The notes under the pieces are model-generated. The model saw nothing but the letters and a program-made list of their open reading frames with translations. It had not been told where the DNA came from and made no database searches. From Dinoroseobacter sp013215265 (GTDB lineage Bacteria > Pseudomonadota > Alphaproteobacteria > Rhodobacterales > Rhodobacteraceae), in contig OY829366.1 in the NCBI GenBank assembly GCA_963691755.1, positions 2,356,001 to 2,420,000 on the forward strand: a stretch of 64,000 nucleotides of DNA, in the 5' to 3' direction. Of this stretch, positions 8,508 through 16,317 are shown piece by piece. A program made the position numbers and the translations under genes. Positions within the stretch are counted from its first letter, which is position 1; every line of letters begins with the position of its first letter.

Positions 8508-9077
8508 TTACCGTCCCCAAGACCTAACCGGTCCACAGTCCATATGGACAAAATTTGATCGCGAGTAACGCCCGACACCACCTGAATTACATGCTATCGC
8601 CGCACGCGCGACTTGCGATACGCTTCGCCCATTTATCCGAAGGTCTGCAGCTTCTCCGCGCATGTGCCGAGAGTTCCGCGCAACACCACCTGATCGTGAG
8701 CGCAACATTGCGTTTGTCGCTGGGGATCGATAGCCGGATAGCAACAAGTAAGGCTCGCTAATATCAAGCAAGCGGTGAGCCGCTGCCATAATATCAAGAT
8801 TACGCGTGTCCATATTGAACGCCTCGTCGCGACGCCAATCCCGCATAAAGAAATTTATTTCTGTCAACGCTTCTGGAATGTACTCGCCTTCGATCCAATA
8901 GATCGTATTCATTCGCTCACCCGTCCGCCCAGAATACATCTTTAGCATTCGAACGTCGCCAGCCCCACGAAGAAAGCTTGCTGCATTAGCATAAAAGGGA
9001 GCTGCGCTTACGGCAGTTGCCGCAAAGGCGCCCAAAAGTCCGCGTCTTGTTATACGCGCTTCTTTGGCAATACTCAT
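8508..9077 (-). CDS. DUF882 (YcbK-like) secreted peptidase-fold protein
   Basis: A 189-residue exported protein of the DUF882/M15A fold. A twin-arginine signal is visible near the start (TRRGLLGAFAATAVSAAPFYANA). The catalytic-domain motifs SGYRSPATNAMLR, SRHMRGEAADLR and FVHMDCGPVR provide the His/Asp zinc ligands typical of D-Ala-D-Ala carboxypeptidase-like enzymes. I prefer ATG 9077; a GTG at 9095 would add six residues. E. coli YcbK acts on peptidoglycan, and the divergent L,D-transpeptidase suggests a related wall-remodelling role. Confidence 0.85.
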   Translation of the reverse strand: MSIAKEARITRRGLLGAFAATAVSAAPFYANAASFLRGAGDVRMLKMYSGRTGERMNTIYWIEGEYIPEALTEINFFMRDWRRDEAFNMDTRNLDIMAAAHRLLDISEPYLLLSGYRSPATNAMLRSRSGGVARNSRHMRGEAADLRINGRSVSQVARAAIACNSGGVGRYSRSNFVHMDCGPVRSWGR

Positions 9078-9464
9078 GGTCTCAGCCTGTCCCACTTTGT
9101 CGGGTCGCTTTGAACGACCTCATAACCATTGACCCCCAAGTCGCCGTATCATTGCCACATTTCTTGCCAATTTGGAAGGTGTTACAAACCAACGTTGAGG
9201 CAAATGTCGGACAATCGGCAAGATTTTGCGTAAATGCTCGCTCCTCGGATAATTGCTCTGATAGCGTCAACGATAGTTGCAAACCGGCAGCGCCCATCCA
9301 GTAATTAAGTTCAATTGGTGTCTAACACTCCTTTGTGAATAGACAGCTAACTATGCTCTCAAGCACATATCGTCGGGACGACCAACATATCGTCGGGGCA
9401 ATCATATACCGACTGGAAGATACAGTTCGTCACAGCAAAGCGTGGAACATATGGAGAGCGCGCA
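9078..9464. other. divergent intergenic region (DUF882 / L,D-transpeptidase)
   Basis: About 390 bp without a convincing gene on either strand. It must hold the promoters of both flanking genes. The only clear structure is the pair of 13-bp direct repeats at 9365-9397. I see no RNA gene or terminator. Confidence 0.5.
9365..9397 (+). repeat. 13-bp direct repeat with 20-bp period upstream of the transpeptidase gene
   Basis: ACATATCGTCGGG occurs at 9365-9377 and again, identical, at 9385-9397. The 20-bp period is close to two helical turns, a spacing seen for dimeric response-regulator binding. The pair lies 68 bp before the L,D-transpeptidase start. No known consensus is recognised. Confidence 0.55.
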
Positions 9465-11072
9465 ATGAGTATCAGGCCTGATCGCCGTCAAGTGTTACGC
9501 ATGGCATTGGCAGGTGGCGCTTCGACCGCACTCCCAACCTTAAGCTACGCTGGTGTAACGGCCTTCAAGCAGGGCGTTGCCGAAGCGGCAAGCAGCGACG
9601 AGGACCTCGCCCGCTTTTACAGGGAAACCAATTACGCACCGATCTGGACGGGCGAAAACGATGCGGAACGGCGACATGCTTTCCTAAACGCACTTTTTCT
9701 TGCAGACGACCATGGGCTTCCTTCGAGACGCTATACAGAGGAGGCATTTACAAATCTCTTCTATGGCGTTGACAGTGCACGGAGCCGGGGGAGGGCGGAA
9801 GTCGAAGCTTCTCGCTTGTTCCTGACCTACGCGCGGGACATGCAGACGGGCTCCATCGAAAACCCTGAAACTGTAGATGAAGGCATTGTCCGCGCACTGC
9901 CGCGTCGTGATCGCGTGCGCTTGCTTCAGGCCATCGCTGGGCCAAACCCGCAAAACACTCTACGAAGCCTGATCCCGACGAACCAACGTTACAATCGACT
10001 TCTCAAAGCTAAAATGCAACTCGAGCGAAACCTTTCGGTTGGTGGCTGGGGCGATACGGTTCGTAGCAACTCGCTTCGACCGGGCGACGCGGGCCGATCT
10101 GTAATTGCGCTACGTAACAGACTGATACGAATGGGCTACCTTTCGCGTAGCACGACCGCGACATATGACACTGCGTTGGAGCGCGCTGTTCAGCGGTTCC
10201 AGATTGACCATGGTTTGAATGCTGATGGGTCTGCTGGCGGGGCCACGTTGCGCGCCATTAACGTAGAACCTCTGGAACGGCTTCAATCTGTAATCGTAGG
10301 ACTTGAGCGCGAACGTTGGATCAATTTTGAGAACGGCCTGGGCAAGCGCCACGTTTTTGTAAACATCGCAGATTTTCATGTTCAGATTTATGATGATGAC
10401 AAAGTCACGTTCGAAACACGCTCAGTGGTAGGGCGGTCGCGCATAGACAAACGAACGCCCGAGTTTTCCGATGTAATGGAACATATGGTCATCAATCCGA
10501 CGTGGTACGTGCCCCGTTCGATTGCCACAAAAGAATATCTGCCAAATATGCAGAACAACCCCGGTGCGCACGGATATCTAGAACTTTATGATGGAAGCGG
10601 ACGCCGGGTTAGCCGCGCAAACGTGGATTTCACACAGTATACTGAAAGCAACTTCCCATTTGATCTCCGACAGCCGCCTTCCACCCGTAATGCGTTGGGT
10701 TTGGTGAAGTTTATGTTCCCGAACAGGCACAATATCTACTTGCATGATAGTCCGGCGAAAAACTTGTTTGACCGTGAAGTGCGCACCTATTCATCGGGCT
10801 GTGTTCGTTTGGCAAAACCGTTTGAATTTGGATATGAGATCCTTTCGCGTCAGGAAAGCGACCCCGTCCGCGCGTTCCACTCCGTTCTAGATACGGGTGA
10901 AGAAACGTACGTGTATCTCGATCAGCATGTTCCAGTTCACCTGACCTATCGCACTGCCTGGGCACCGGTTCAGGGGCGCACTCAGTACCGTGATGACATC
11001 TATGGTCGCGACGCTGCGTTGTGGTCGGCCTTGTCTCGCTCTGGGGTGGCGTTGCGCGCCGTTCAAAGTTAA
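9465..11072 (+). CDS. L,D-transpeptidase (YcbB/LdtD type)
   Basis: A 535-residue exported enzyme that makes 3-3 cross-links in peptidoglycan or attaches proteins to it. A signal with DRRQVLRMALAGGAS resembles a Tat sequence. After an N-terminal scaffold (about 40-200) comes a peptidoglycan-binding domain (about 205-265, LRPGDAGRSVIALRNRL ... VQRFQIDHGLNADG), then a YkuD catalytic domain. The active-site segment holds HDSPAK and SSGCVRL, with Cys446 as nucleophile. This arrangement is that of YcbB. It stands alone, divergent from the DUF882 gene. Confidence 0.92.
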   Translation: MSIRPDRRQVLRMALAGGASTALPTLSYAGVTAFKQGVAEAASSDEDLARFYRETNYAPIWTGENDAERRHAFLNALFLADDHGLPSRRYTEEAFTNLFYGVDSARSRGRAEVEASRLFLTYARDMQTGSIENPETVDEGIVRALPRRDRVRLLQAIAGPNPQNTLRSLIPTNQRYNRLLKAKMQLERNLSVGGWGDTVRSNSLRPGDAGRSVIALRNRLIRMGYLSRSTTATYDTALERAVQRFQIDHGLNADGSAGGATLRAINVEPLERLQSVIVGLERERWINFENGLGKRHVFVNIADFHVQIYDDDKVTFETRSVVGRSRIDKRTPEFSDVMEHMVINPTWYVPRSIATKEYLPNMQNNPGAHGYLELYDGSGRRVSRANVDFTQYTESNFPFDLRQPPSTRNALGLVKFMFPNRHNIYLHDSPAKNLFDREVRTYSSGCVRLAKPFEFGYEILSRQESDPVRAFHSVLDTGEETYVYLDQHVPVHLTYRTAWAPVQGRTQYRDDIYGRDAALWSALSRSGVALRAVQS

Positions 11073-11148
11073 ACCCGCGTTAAACGGAAGACTGGAAGCG
11101 CGGGCCTAAAGGCGCGTTTTCACGGTTCGCGGGAAAGGACGCCGCTAA

Positions 11149-12240
11149 ATGGCTTTCACAATTGCGCAAATTGCACAGGCGCTTGGGGCACGTGCAGTGG
11201 GCGACGAAACCCTTAAAATTACACACGCATCAGAGCCAAGTACGGCCTCTGAAACAGCAATCGCATTGGCCACGAATGAAACATATGCCGGCGCGATTGG
11301 GAAAGGCCAAGCCAAGGCAGCGGTGCTATGGGACGGCGCAGATTGGGAAAGCTACGGACTTAAGGCAGCGGTATATGTTGAACGCCCAAGATATGCGATG
11401 GCTGGTTTGAGCAGGGTATTTGATCCGGGTCCTGAAATTGATCCGGGCATCCATGAAACCGCTGTTATTCACCCTGATGCCTTGATCGCCACGAACCCGT
11501 CGATCGGTCCCTTTGTGGTAATCGGGCGTGGCGCTAAAGTAGGGAGAAATGCGCGAATAGGGGCACATTCCACAATTGCTGAAGGAGCGGAGCTGGGAGA
11601 TGATGCCTTGTTGGCCGCAGGCTCTCGTATCGGAGCGCACGTAAAAATTGGCGACAGAGCAATTATTCATGCAGGTGCCGTGATCGGTAGCGACGGGTTC
11701 TCATTCGTTACGCCTGAAAAATCAGGGGTGGAGCAAGTTCGGGAGACCCTGGGTGACAGGGGGGAAACCGAAGGCCAGTCGTGGACGCGCATTCACAGCC
11801 TTGGCAGTGTAGAGATAGGTCATGACGTAGAGATTGGCGCAAACTGCGCGATCGACCGCGGTACCGTTGCAAACACCAAAATAGGAAATGGTACGAAGCT
11901 CGATAACCTCGTGCATGTCGGGCACAACGTTCAAGTTGGCGAAGATACGTTGCTGTGTGGTCAGGTGGGAATTGCGGGAAGCGCCAGAATTGGAAATCGC
12001 GTTGTGCTTGGCGGTCAATGTGGGGTTTCAGATAATATTTTCGTTGGGGACGATGTCATCGCTGGAGGTGCGACAAAGATCTTTACCAACGCGCCAAAAG
12101 GGCGCGTTTTGATGGGAAGTCCAGCTATGAAGATGGAAACCCATGTTGAGATTTACAAAGCACTCAGACGTCTCCCAAGACTTGCTACGACTGTCGCAGG
12201 GCTTCAGAAATCTGTTTCAAAGCCCGCTCAGAATGACTAA
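11149..12240 (+). CDS. lpxD: LpxD, UDP-3-O-acylglucosamine N-acyltransferase
   Basis: A 363-residue acyltransferase for the third step of lipid A synthesis: it moves a 3-hydroxyacyl chain from ACP to the 2-amino group of UDP-3-O-acyl-GlcN. The N-terminal uridine-binding part (1-100) precedes a left-handed beta-helix of hexapeptide repeats (about 100-310; IGPFVVIGRGAKVGRNARIG and similar), and the catalytic-region motif NLVHVGHNVQVGED is present. The helical C terminus is also present. Next come an acyl carrier protein gene and a ketoacyl synthase gene on the same strand, instead of the common fabZ-lpxA. Confidence 0.95.
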   Translation: MAFTIAQIAQALGARAVGDETLKITHASEPSTASETAIALATNETYAGAIGKGQAKAAVLWDGADWESYGLKAAVYVERPRYAMAGLSRVFDPGPEIDPGIHETAVIHPDALIATNPSIGPFVVIGRGAKVGRNARIGAHSTIAEGAELGDDALLAAGSRIGAHVKIGDRAIIHAGAVIGSDGFSFVTPEKSGVEQVRETLGDRGETEGQSWTRIHSLGSVEIGHDVEIGANCAIDRGTVANTKIGNGTKLDNLVHVGHNVQVGEDTLLCGQVGIAGSARIGNRVVLGGQCGVSDNIFVGDDVIAGGATKIFTNAPKGRVLMGSPAMKMETHVEIYKALRRLPRLATTVAGLQKSVSKPAQND

Positions 12241-12275
12241 GTGAACGCGCATAGGCGTTGTTAAGGATAGTTTCC

Positions 12276-12545
12276 ATGTCCGTATCCGTTGAGGAACAGG
12301 TCATTGCCATCATTGCAGAACAGGCTGTGCTGGAGCCCTCAGATATAAAGCTCACAGCTTCTCTGGACGATCTCGGGATTGACAGCATGGGTTTGGTGGA
12401 ATCGATTTTTGCAATCGAAGAGGCCTTCGATATTCAGGTTCCGTTCAACGCGAACGAACCCGAAGAAAGTGATTTCGACATCACCAGTGTGGCGTCGATT
12501 GTCAAAGCCGTTAAAGCGCTGATCTTAGAACAAAAGCCGATATAG
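12276..12545 (+). CDS. acyl carrier protein, lpxD-linked
   Basis: An 89-residue acyl carrier protein starting at ATG 12276 with an AAGGA site at 12263-12267. The phosphopantetheine attachment site is Ser37 in GIDSMGL, with the usual acidic helix II after it (ESIFAIEEAF). It is distinct from a canonical housekeeping AcpP (the DSM rather than DSL motif, and its own ketoacyl synthase 5 bp downstream). Its placement between lpxD and a synthase suggests that it serves a lipid A or specialised lipid acyl chain, in the manner of rhizobial AcpXL; this is inference. Confidence 0.88.
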   Translation: MSVSVEEQVIAIIAEQAVLEPSDIKLTASLDDLGIDSMGLVESIFAIEEAFDIQVPFNANEPEESDFDITSVASIVKAVKALILEQKPI

Positions 12546-12550
12546 TCTCG

Positions 12551-13759
12551 ATGCAACGTGTGGTGATCACAGGGCAGGGCACGGTCAACGCGCTCGGCAA
12601 AAATGTATCTCAAACCCTTGAAGCCTTTAAAAACGGCACCTGTGGGATTTCCGATCTCGATTTCAGAGATGTCGATAGGCTCTCTGTAAAGATCGGTGGC
12701 CAGGTTAAGGGCTACGCCCCGGAAGCTGAGTTCAACCGTCAGCAAAACGTCCTCTATGATCGCTTTACGCAGTTCACATTGCTTGCGGCCAAAGAGGCCG
12801 TTGCACAATCCGGTCTGACGTTTGCGGGCGAACTGGCTGCAAAGTCAGGTGTCGTACTGGGCACTGCCGGGGGCGGGGTCACGACATGGGACGAAAATTA
12901 CCGCACGGTATACGAGGAAGGAAAGAACCGTGTTCATCCCTTTGTCGTACCAAAGCTGATGAACAACGCGGCTGCGAGCCATGTGTCCATGACCCATAAT
13001 CTCAAAGGGCCTTCGTTCACTGTCGCAACTGCTTGCGCGTCGTCCAATCATGCCATGGGGCAGGCCTTTCAGTTTATCCGCTCCGGAATGGCGAAAGTAA
13101 TGCTGACGGGCGGATCGGAATCCATGCTGTGCTTTGGCGGTGTGAAAGCCTGGGAAGGGCTTCGCGTTATGTCCAAAGATGCCTGCCGTCCCTTCAGCGC
13201 CAATAGAAATGGAATGGTGCAGGGCGAGGGCGCCGGTGTGTTCGTGTTTGAGGAATATGAACATGCGAAAGCACGCGGGGCCGAGATCCTGGCAGAGGTG
13301 ATTGGGTTTTCAATGACCTCGGATGCAGCAGACATTGTAATGCCTTCAAAAAAGGGCGCCGCCCGCGCAATTGCAGGCGCCATGAAGGATGCAGGCATAA
13401 ATCCCGAACAAGTTGATTACATCAACGCTCACGGGACAGGCACTACGGCAAACGACAAAACAGAATGCGCCGCTGTTGCAGATGCCCTTGGGCATCACGC
13501 AAACGATGTCATGATTTCATCAACCAAGTCGATGCACGGTCACTTGATCGGAGGCACCGGTGCCGTTGAACTCTTGGCTTGCATCATGGCTTTGCGTGAG
13601 GGCGTCATCGCCCCCACAATAGGATACGAAGAGCCAGATCCTGAATGCGCCTTGGACATAGTCCCTAATGTCGCGCGACAAGCGAAGGCCGACGTGGTGT
13701 TGTCGAATGCCTTCGCCTTTGGTGGATTAAACGCAGTTTTGGCGCTGAAACGCGCCTAA
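12551..13759 (+). CDS. beta-ketoacyl-ACP synthase (FabF-like, KAS II)
   Basis: A 402-residue condensing enzyme with the Cys-His-His triad: Cys162 in ATACASSNHA, the first His in NAHGTGT, and the second in GHLIGGTGA. It elongates acyl-ACP with malonyl-ACP. It lies 5 nt after the small ACP gene, and together with lpxD they appear to form a short operon. Because the main fabF would normally accompany acpP and fabD/G, this is likely a dedicated paralogue for the neighbouring ACP. The convergent ialB-type gene begins its stop only 4 bp further on. Confidence 0.92.
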   Translation: MQRVVITGQGTVNALGKNVSQTLEAFKNGTCGISDLDFRDVDRLSVKIGGQVKGYAPEAEFNRQQNVLYDRFTQFTLLAAKEAVAQSGLTFAGELAAKSGVVLGTAGGGVTTWDENYRTVYEEGKNRVHPFVVPKLMNNAAASHVSMTHNLKGPSFTVATACASSNHAMGQAFQFIRSGMAKVMLTGGSESMLCFGGVKAWEGLRVMSKDACRPFSANRNGMVQGEGAGVFVFEEYEHAKARGAEILAEVIGFSMTSDAADIVMPSKKGAARAIAGAMKDAGINPEQVDYINAHGTGTTANDKTECAAVADALGHHANDVMISSTKSMHGHLIGGTGAVELLACIMALREGVIAPTIGYEEPDPECALDIVPNVARQAKADVVLSNAFAFGGLNAVLALKRA

Positions 13760-13763
13760 ACTA

Positions 13764-14351
13764 CTATTGACTGGCGGCTTCCAGTCTCTGACGCATCGAA
13801 TTCATTGCAGCGGTAAAGCCTCGAAGAGAAGCAGTGACAATGACATCTGACTGTGGATCGGCATAAGGCGCTATGCGGATCGTCGCTACAGCGCCTTGTT
13901 CCATGCTGGTTACAAGGTCCTGTGTCCAACCCATGCGCGCGTAACATCCCATTCTGCTGCAGAAATCGAAGCCGTAAAGAAGCGGTTCTTGGTCATCGAC
14001 GAAAAACTGCACCCCCGAAGCCAGATGGGTCTCCAACGGCGTGATCACAGTTGCACCCGCAACGGCCGCCTGACCTTCGGGAAGGGCGAACGCCGTCATC
14101 TCTGCGACGCTGGTTCCATTGACGTCCAACAGAAGCTGATACATTTGGCATGGCTCTGGAACGTCGGGTTCCTGTAGAACACACCGAATTTGCCAATCAC
14201 CAAATTCTTCTGCGACATATGTATCACCTGGCTGTGGCTCAACCGGCTGTCCGAGCGGTAAATCATTGGACTGCGCCATAACAAAGCCAGCACTGAAACC
14301 AAGCATCCCACAGGCCAATACCAATGACCTTAGCGATTGTGTAAGGGCCAT
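13764..14351 (-). CDS. invasion-associated locus B (IalB)-family protein
   Basis: A 195-residue exported protein. A signal peptide covers about residues 1-26 (ACGMLGFSAGFVMAQ). The mature part has the IalB-type features EFGDWQIRC, four conserved cysteines in two pairs, and VATIRIAPYA-like strands. The family is common in alphaproteobacteria and named after a Bartonella factor; in marine bacteria no invasion role is implied. It converges on the ketoacyl synthase gene with almost no gap. About 120 bp upstream lies a strong hairpin-terminator, discussed separately. Confidence 0.85.
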   Translation of the reverse strand: MALTQSLRSLVLACGMLGFSAGFVMAQSNDLPLGQPVEPQPGDTYVAEEFGDWQIRCVLQEPDVPEPCQMYQLLLDVNGTSVAEMTAFALPEGQAAVAGATVITPLETHLASGVQFFVDDQEPLLYGFDFCSRMGCYARMGWTQDLVTSMEQGAVATIRIAPYADPQSDVIVTASLRGFTAAMNSMRQRLEAASQ

Positions 14352-14471
14352 TCGGTCCTTCCTCCCAAGTGAAATTTAGATTTGGGAAAGCTTACATGCA
14401 GCGCGAATGATTGTCAGTCCGAAACCGCATCTGTCGGCCAACATCCGCACAATCAAATGTCATCTCGTAGA

Positions 14472-14545
14472 ATGCAAAAAGAGGCCTGCGAACAGACCTC
14501 TTTTCGATTTTTTTCTCCCCGTCGGACTGGCCGACTTGTTTATGA
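14472..14545 (-). ncRNA. candidate small RNA or ialB leader attenuator
   Basis: On the minus strand, TTGACG (14579-14574) and TAGCGT (14556-14551) are separated by 17 bp, a plausible sigma-70 promoter. A transcript from about 14545 would hold a 5-bp hairpin (GTCGG/CCGAC), a purine-rich GGGGAGAAAAAAA stretch, and then a Rho-independent terminator. The unit is about 74 nt. It could be a free small RNA, or an attenuated leader for ialB downstream. No known family is recognised. Confidence 0.4.
14477..14504. terminator. bidirectional Rho-independent terminator
   Basis: Perfect 8-bp stem AAAAGAGG/CCTCTTTT with a 12-nt loop. It is followed by CGATTTTTTT on the plus strand and by a further T on the minus strand. 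It does not lie at the end of an annotated gene, which is why a small transcript is suspected. Confidence 0.7.
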
Positions 14546-14727
14546 GCTGCACGCTACGGTCTCTCGGCGAGTGCGTCAACAGGGAAAACAGGGGAAAAAC
14601 TTCAATAAATCTGTAAAAAAATCCGCACCATAAAACACCGTTGGTTCACCTGCGATAAAAATTACCGACAAGGCACAAGTGGGACATCGATGCGGCGACA
14701 AGGCTGGCACACCAAGGTGAAGAATGT

Positions 14728-14745
14728 AATGTCTGATAAGACATT
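14728..14745. promoter_or_regulatory. palindrome upstream of the HerA-like ATPase gene
   Basis: AATGTC-TGATAA-GACATT forms a perfect 6-bp inverted repeat, ending 21 bp before the ATG at 14767. It may be an operator or a leader hairpin; no T tract follows. No consensus is recognised. Confidence 0.35.
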
Positions 14746-14766
14746 GTTTCGAGCGTGAGGCGTAAA

Positions 14767-16317
14767 ATGCACCGATCAGACCAGATATTCGTAGGGGGTG
14801 GAGGCGCCGAATATGGGGAAGGCCAATTTGTGCGCCTGGATTATGCCAATCGCCATGGTTTGATCGCTGGCGCAACAGGCACCGGTAAAACAGTCACGCT
14901 GCAAATCCTAGCTGAAGGATTCTCAAAGATGGGAGTTCCAGTTTTCCTGTCAGACGTGAAAGGGGACCTTTCAGGCCTGTCGCGTGCAGGAAGCGCAGCC
15001 CATAAGCTTCACGGGACATTTATGGAACGCGCTGAGAAGATTGGGGTCGTGGACAGTTACGCCTATGAAGCTTTTCCAGTCACCTTCTGGGACATGTTCG
15101 GAAAAGATGGCCATCCTGTTCGCACAACTGTGGCTGAGATGGGGCCGCTGCTGCTCAGCCGACTGTTGGAGCTCACTGAAGCGCAGGAAGGTGTTTTGAA
15201 TATTGCGTTCCGAGTGGCAGATGAACAAGGCCTCGCATTGTTCGATCTCAAGGACTTACAGGCACTGCTTGTCTGGTTGGGTGAGGCGCGAAAAGACCTG
15301 AGCCTGCGTTACGGCAATATTTCAGTGGCCTCGATTGGCGCAATCCAACGCCGTCTTCTTGTTCTTGAAAATCAGGGAGGTACCGAACTTTTCGGAGAAC
15401 CGGCTTTAGAACTAGAAGATCTTTTTCACGTCACGCCGGAAGGCTACGGTCAGATCAACATCTTATCTGCTAACAAATTAATGGCGTCACCACGGCTTTA
15501 TGCGACGTTCTTACTGTGGTTGCTGAGCGAGTTATTCGAATCCTTGCCTGAAGTTGGTGAACCGGACAAACCAAAACTCGTCTTCTTTTTTGATGAGGCA
15601 CATTTGTTGTTTGACGACGCGCCAAAGGCGCTGGTCGACAAAGTGGAACAGGTTGCACGATTGATCCGGTCGAAAGGTGTGGGCGTCTATTTCTGCACCC
15701 AAAACCCCGATGACGTCCCAGAAGACATTCTGGGTCAGTTGGGAAACCGCATTCAGCACGCACTACGTGCTTACACGGCACGCGACCGCAAAGCCCTAAA
15801 GCTCGCGGCACAAACCTATCGAGATAACCCGGATCTGGATATTGAGACCGCCATTCGCGAGGTTGGGGTTGGTGAAGCTATCACGAGTTTCCTTGAGCGC
15901 AAAGGCATCCCTGGCATGGCCCAACGCACCTTGATCCGACCACCCAGTTCGCAGCTGGGACCTGTGTCGCCGATGGAGCGGGCTGAAACTCTGGCATCTT
16001 CCCCAGTATCGGGAAAATATGACACCAGACTGGACCGGAAGTCGGCTTATGAAGTTCTCAAAGCACGTGCGGAGAAAGCGGCCGCAGAGGCCGAGGCGGC
16101 GGAGGCCGCTGAAGAAGAGGCACCAGCGCTAGAACGCGAATATAGGGCAGCGCGCCGATATTCAGGAACACGTGTAACACGTTCAACATCGCGCCGGTCT
16201 GCTCGAGAACAGGACTTTGGCACGGCCATGACGGAGATGGTCATGAAAGAACTCACTGGCACGACAGGCAGACGCATGGTGCGCGGTATTCTTGGAGGAC
16301 TCTTCAAAGGCCGCTAG
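14767..16317 (+). CDS. HerA-like ATPase (DUF853)
   Basis: A 516-residue P-loop ATPase of the HerA/FtsK superfamily, DUF853 type. Walker A is GATGTGKT at 35-42; Walker B is LVFFFDEAHLLF; the following RSKGVGVYFCTQNPDDVPEDILGQLGNR strand contains the conserved sensor region. Residues around 430-460 form an Ala/Glu-rich, likely coiled stretch before a basic C terminus. I start at ATG 14767, just after a GAGG site, instead of GTG 14755. The family is widespread, and its cellular role (DNA pumping or helicase) is not established. Its end overlaps the convergent CorC-type gene by 4 bp. Confidence 0.85.
   Translation: MHRSDQIFVGGGGAEYGEGQFVRLDYANRHGLIAGATGTGKTVTLQILAEGFSKMGVPVFLSDVKGDLSGLSRAGSAAHKLHGTFMERAEKIGVVDSYAYEAFPVTFWDMFGKDGHPVRTTVAEMGPLLLSRLLELTEAQEGVLNIAFRVADEQGLALFDLKDLQALLVWLGEARKDLSLRYGNISVASIGAIQRRLLVLENQGGTELFGEPALELEDLFHVTPEGYGQINILSANKLMASPRLYATFLLWLLSELFESLPEVGEPDKPKLVFFFDEAHLLFDDAPKALVDKVEQVARLIRSKGVGVYFCTQNPDDVPEDILGQLGNRIQHALRAYTARDRKALKLAAQTYRDNPDLDIETAIREVGVGEAITSFLERKGIPGMAQRTLIRPPSSQLGPVSPMERAETLASSPVSGKYDTRLDRKSAYEVLKARAEKAAAEAEAAEAAEEEAPALEREYRAARRYSGTRVTRSTSRRSAREQDFGTAMTEMVMKELTGTTGRRMVRGILGGLFKGR

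Larger units (their letters stand above)
14352..14766. other. divergent intergenic region with small-RNA-like unit
   Basis: About 415 bp between ialB (minus) and the HerA-like gene (plus). No protein-coding frame looks real. It contains a sigma-70-like promoter on the minus strand (14551-14579), a bidirectional terminator hairpin (14477-14504), a small hairpin (14521-14535) and a palindrome near the HerA-like start (14728-14745). Confidence 0.6.
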
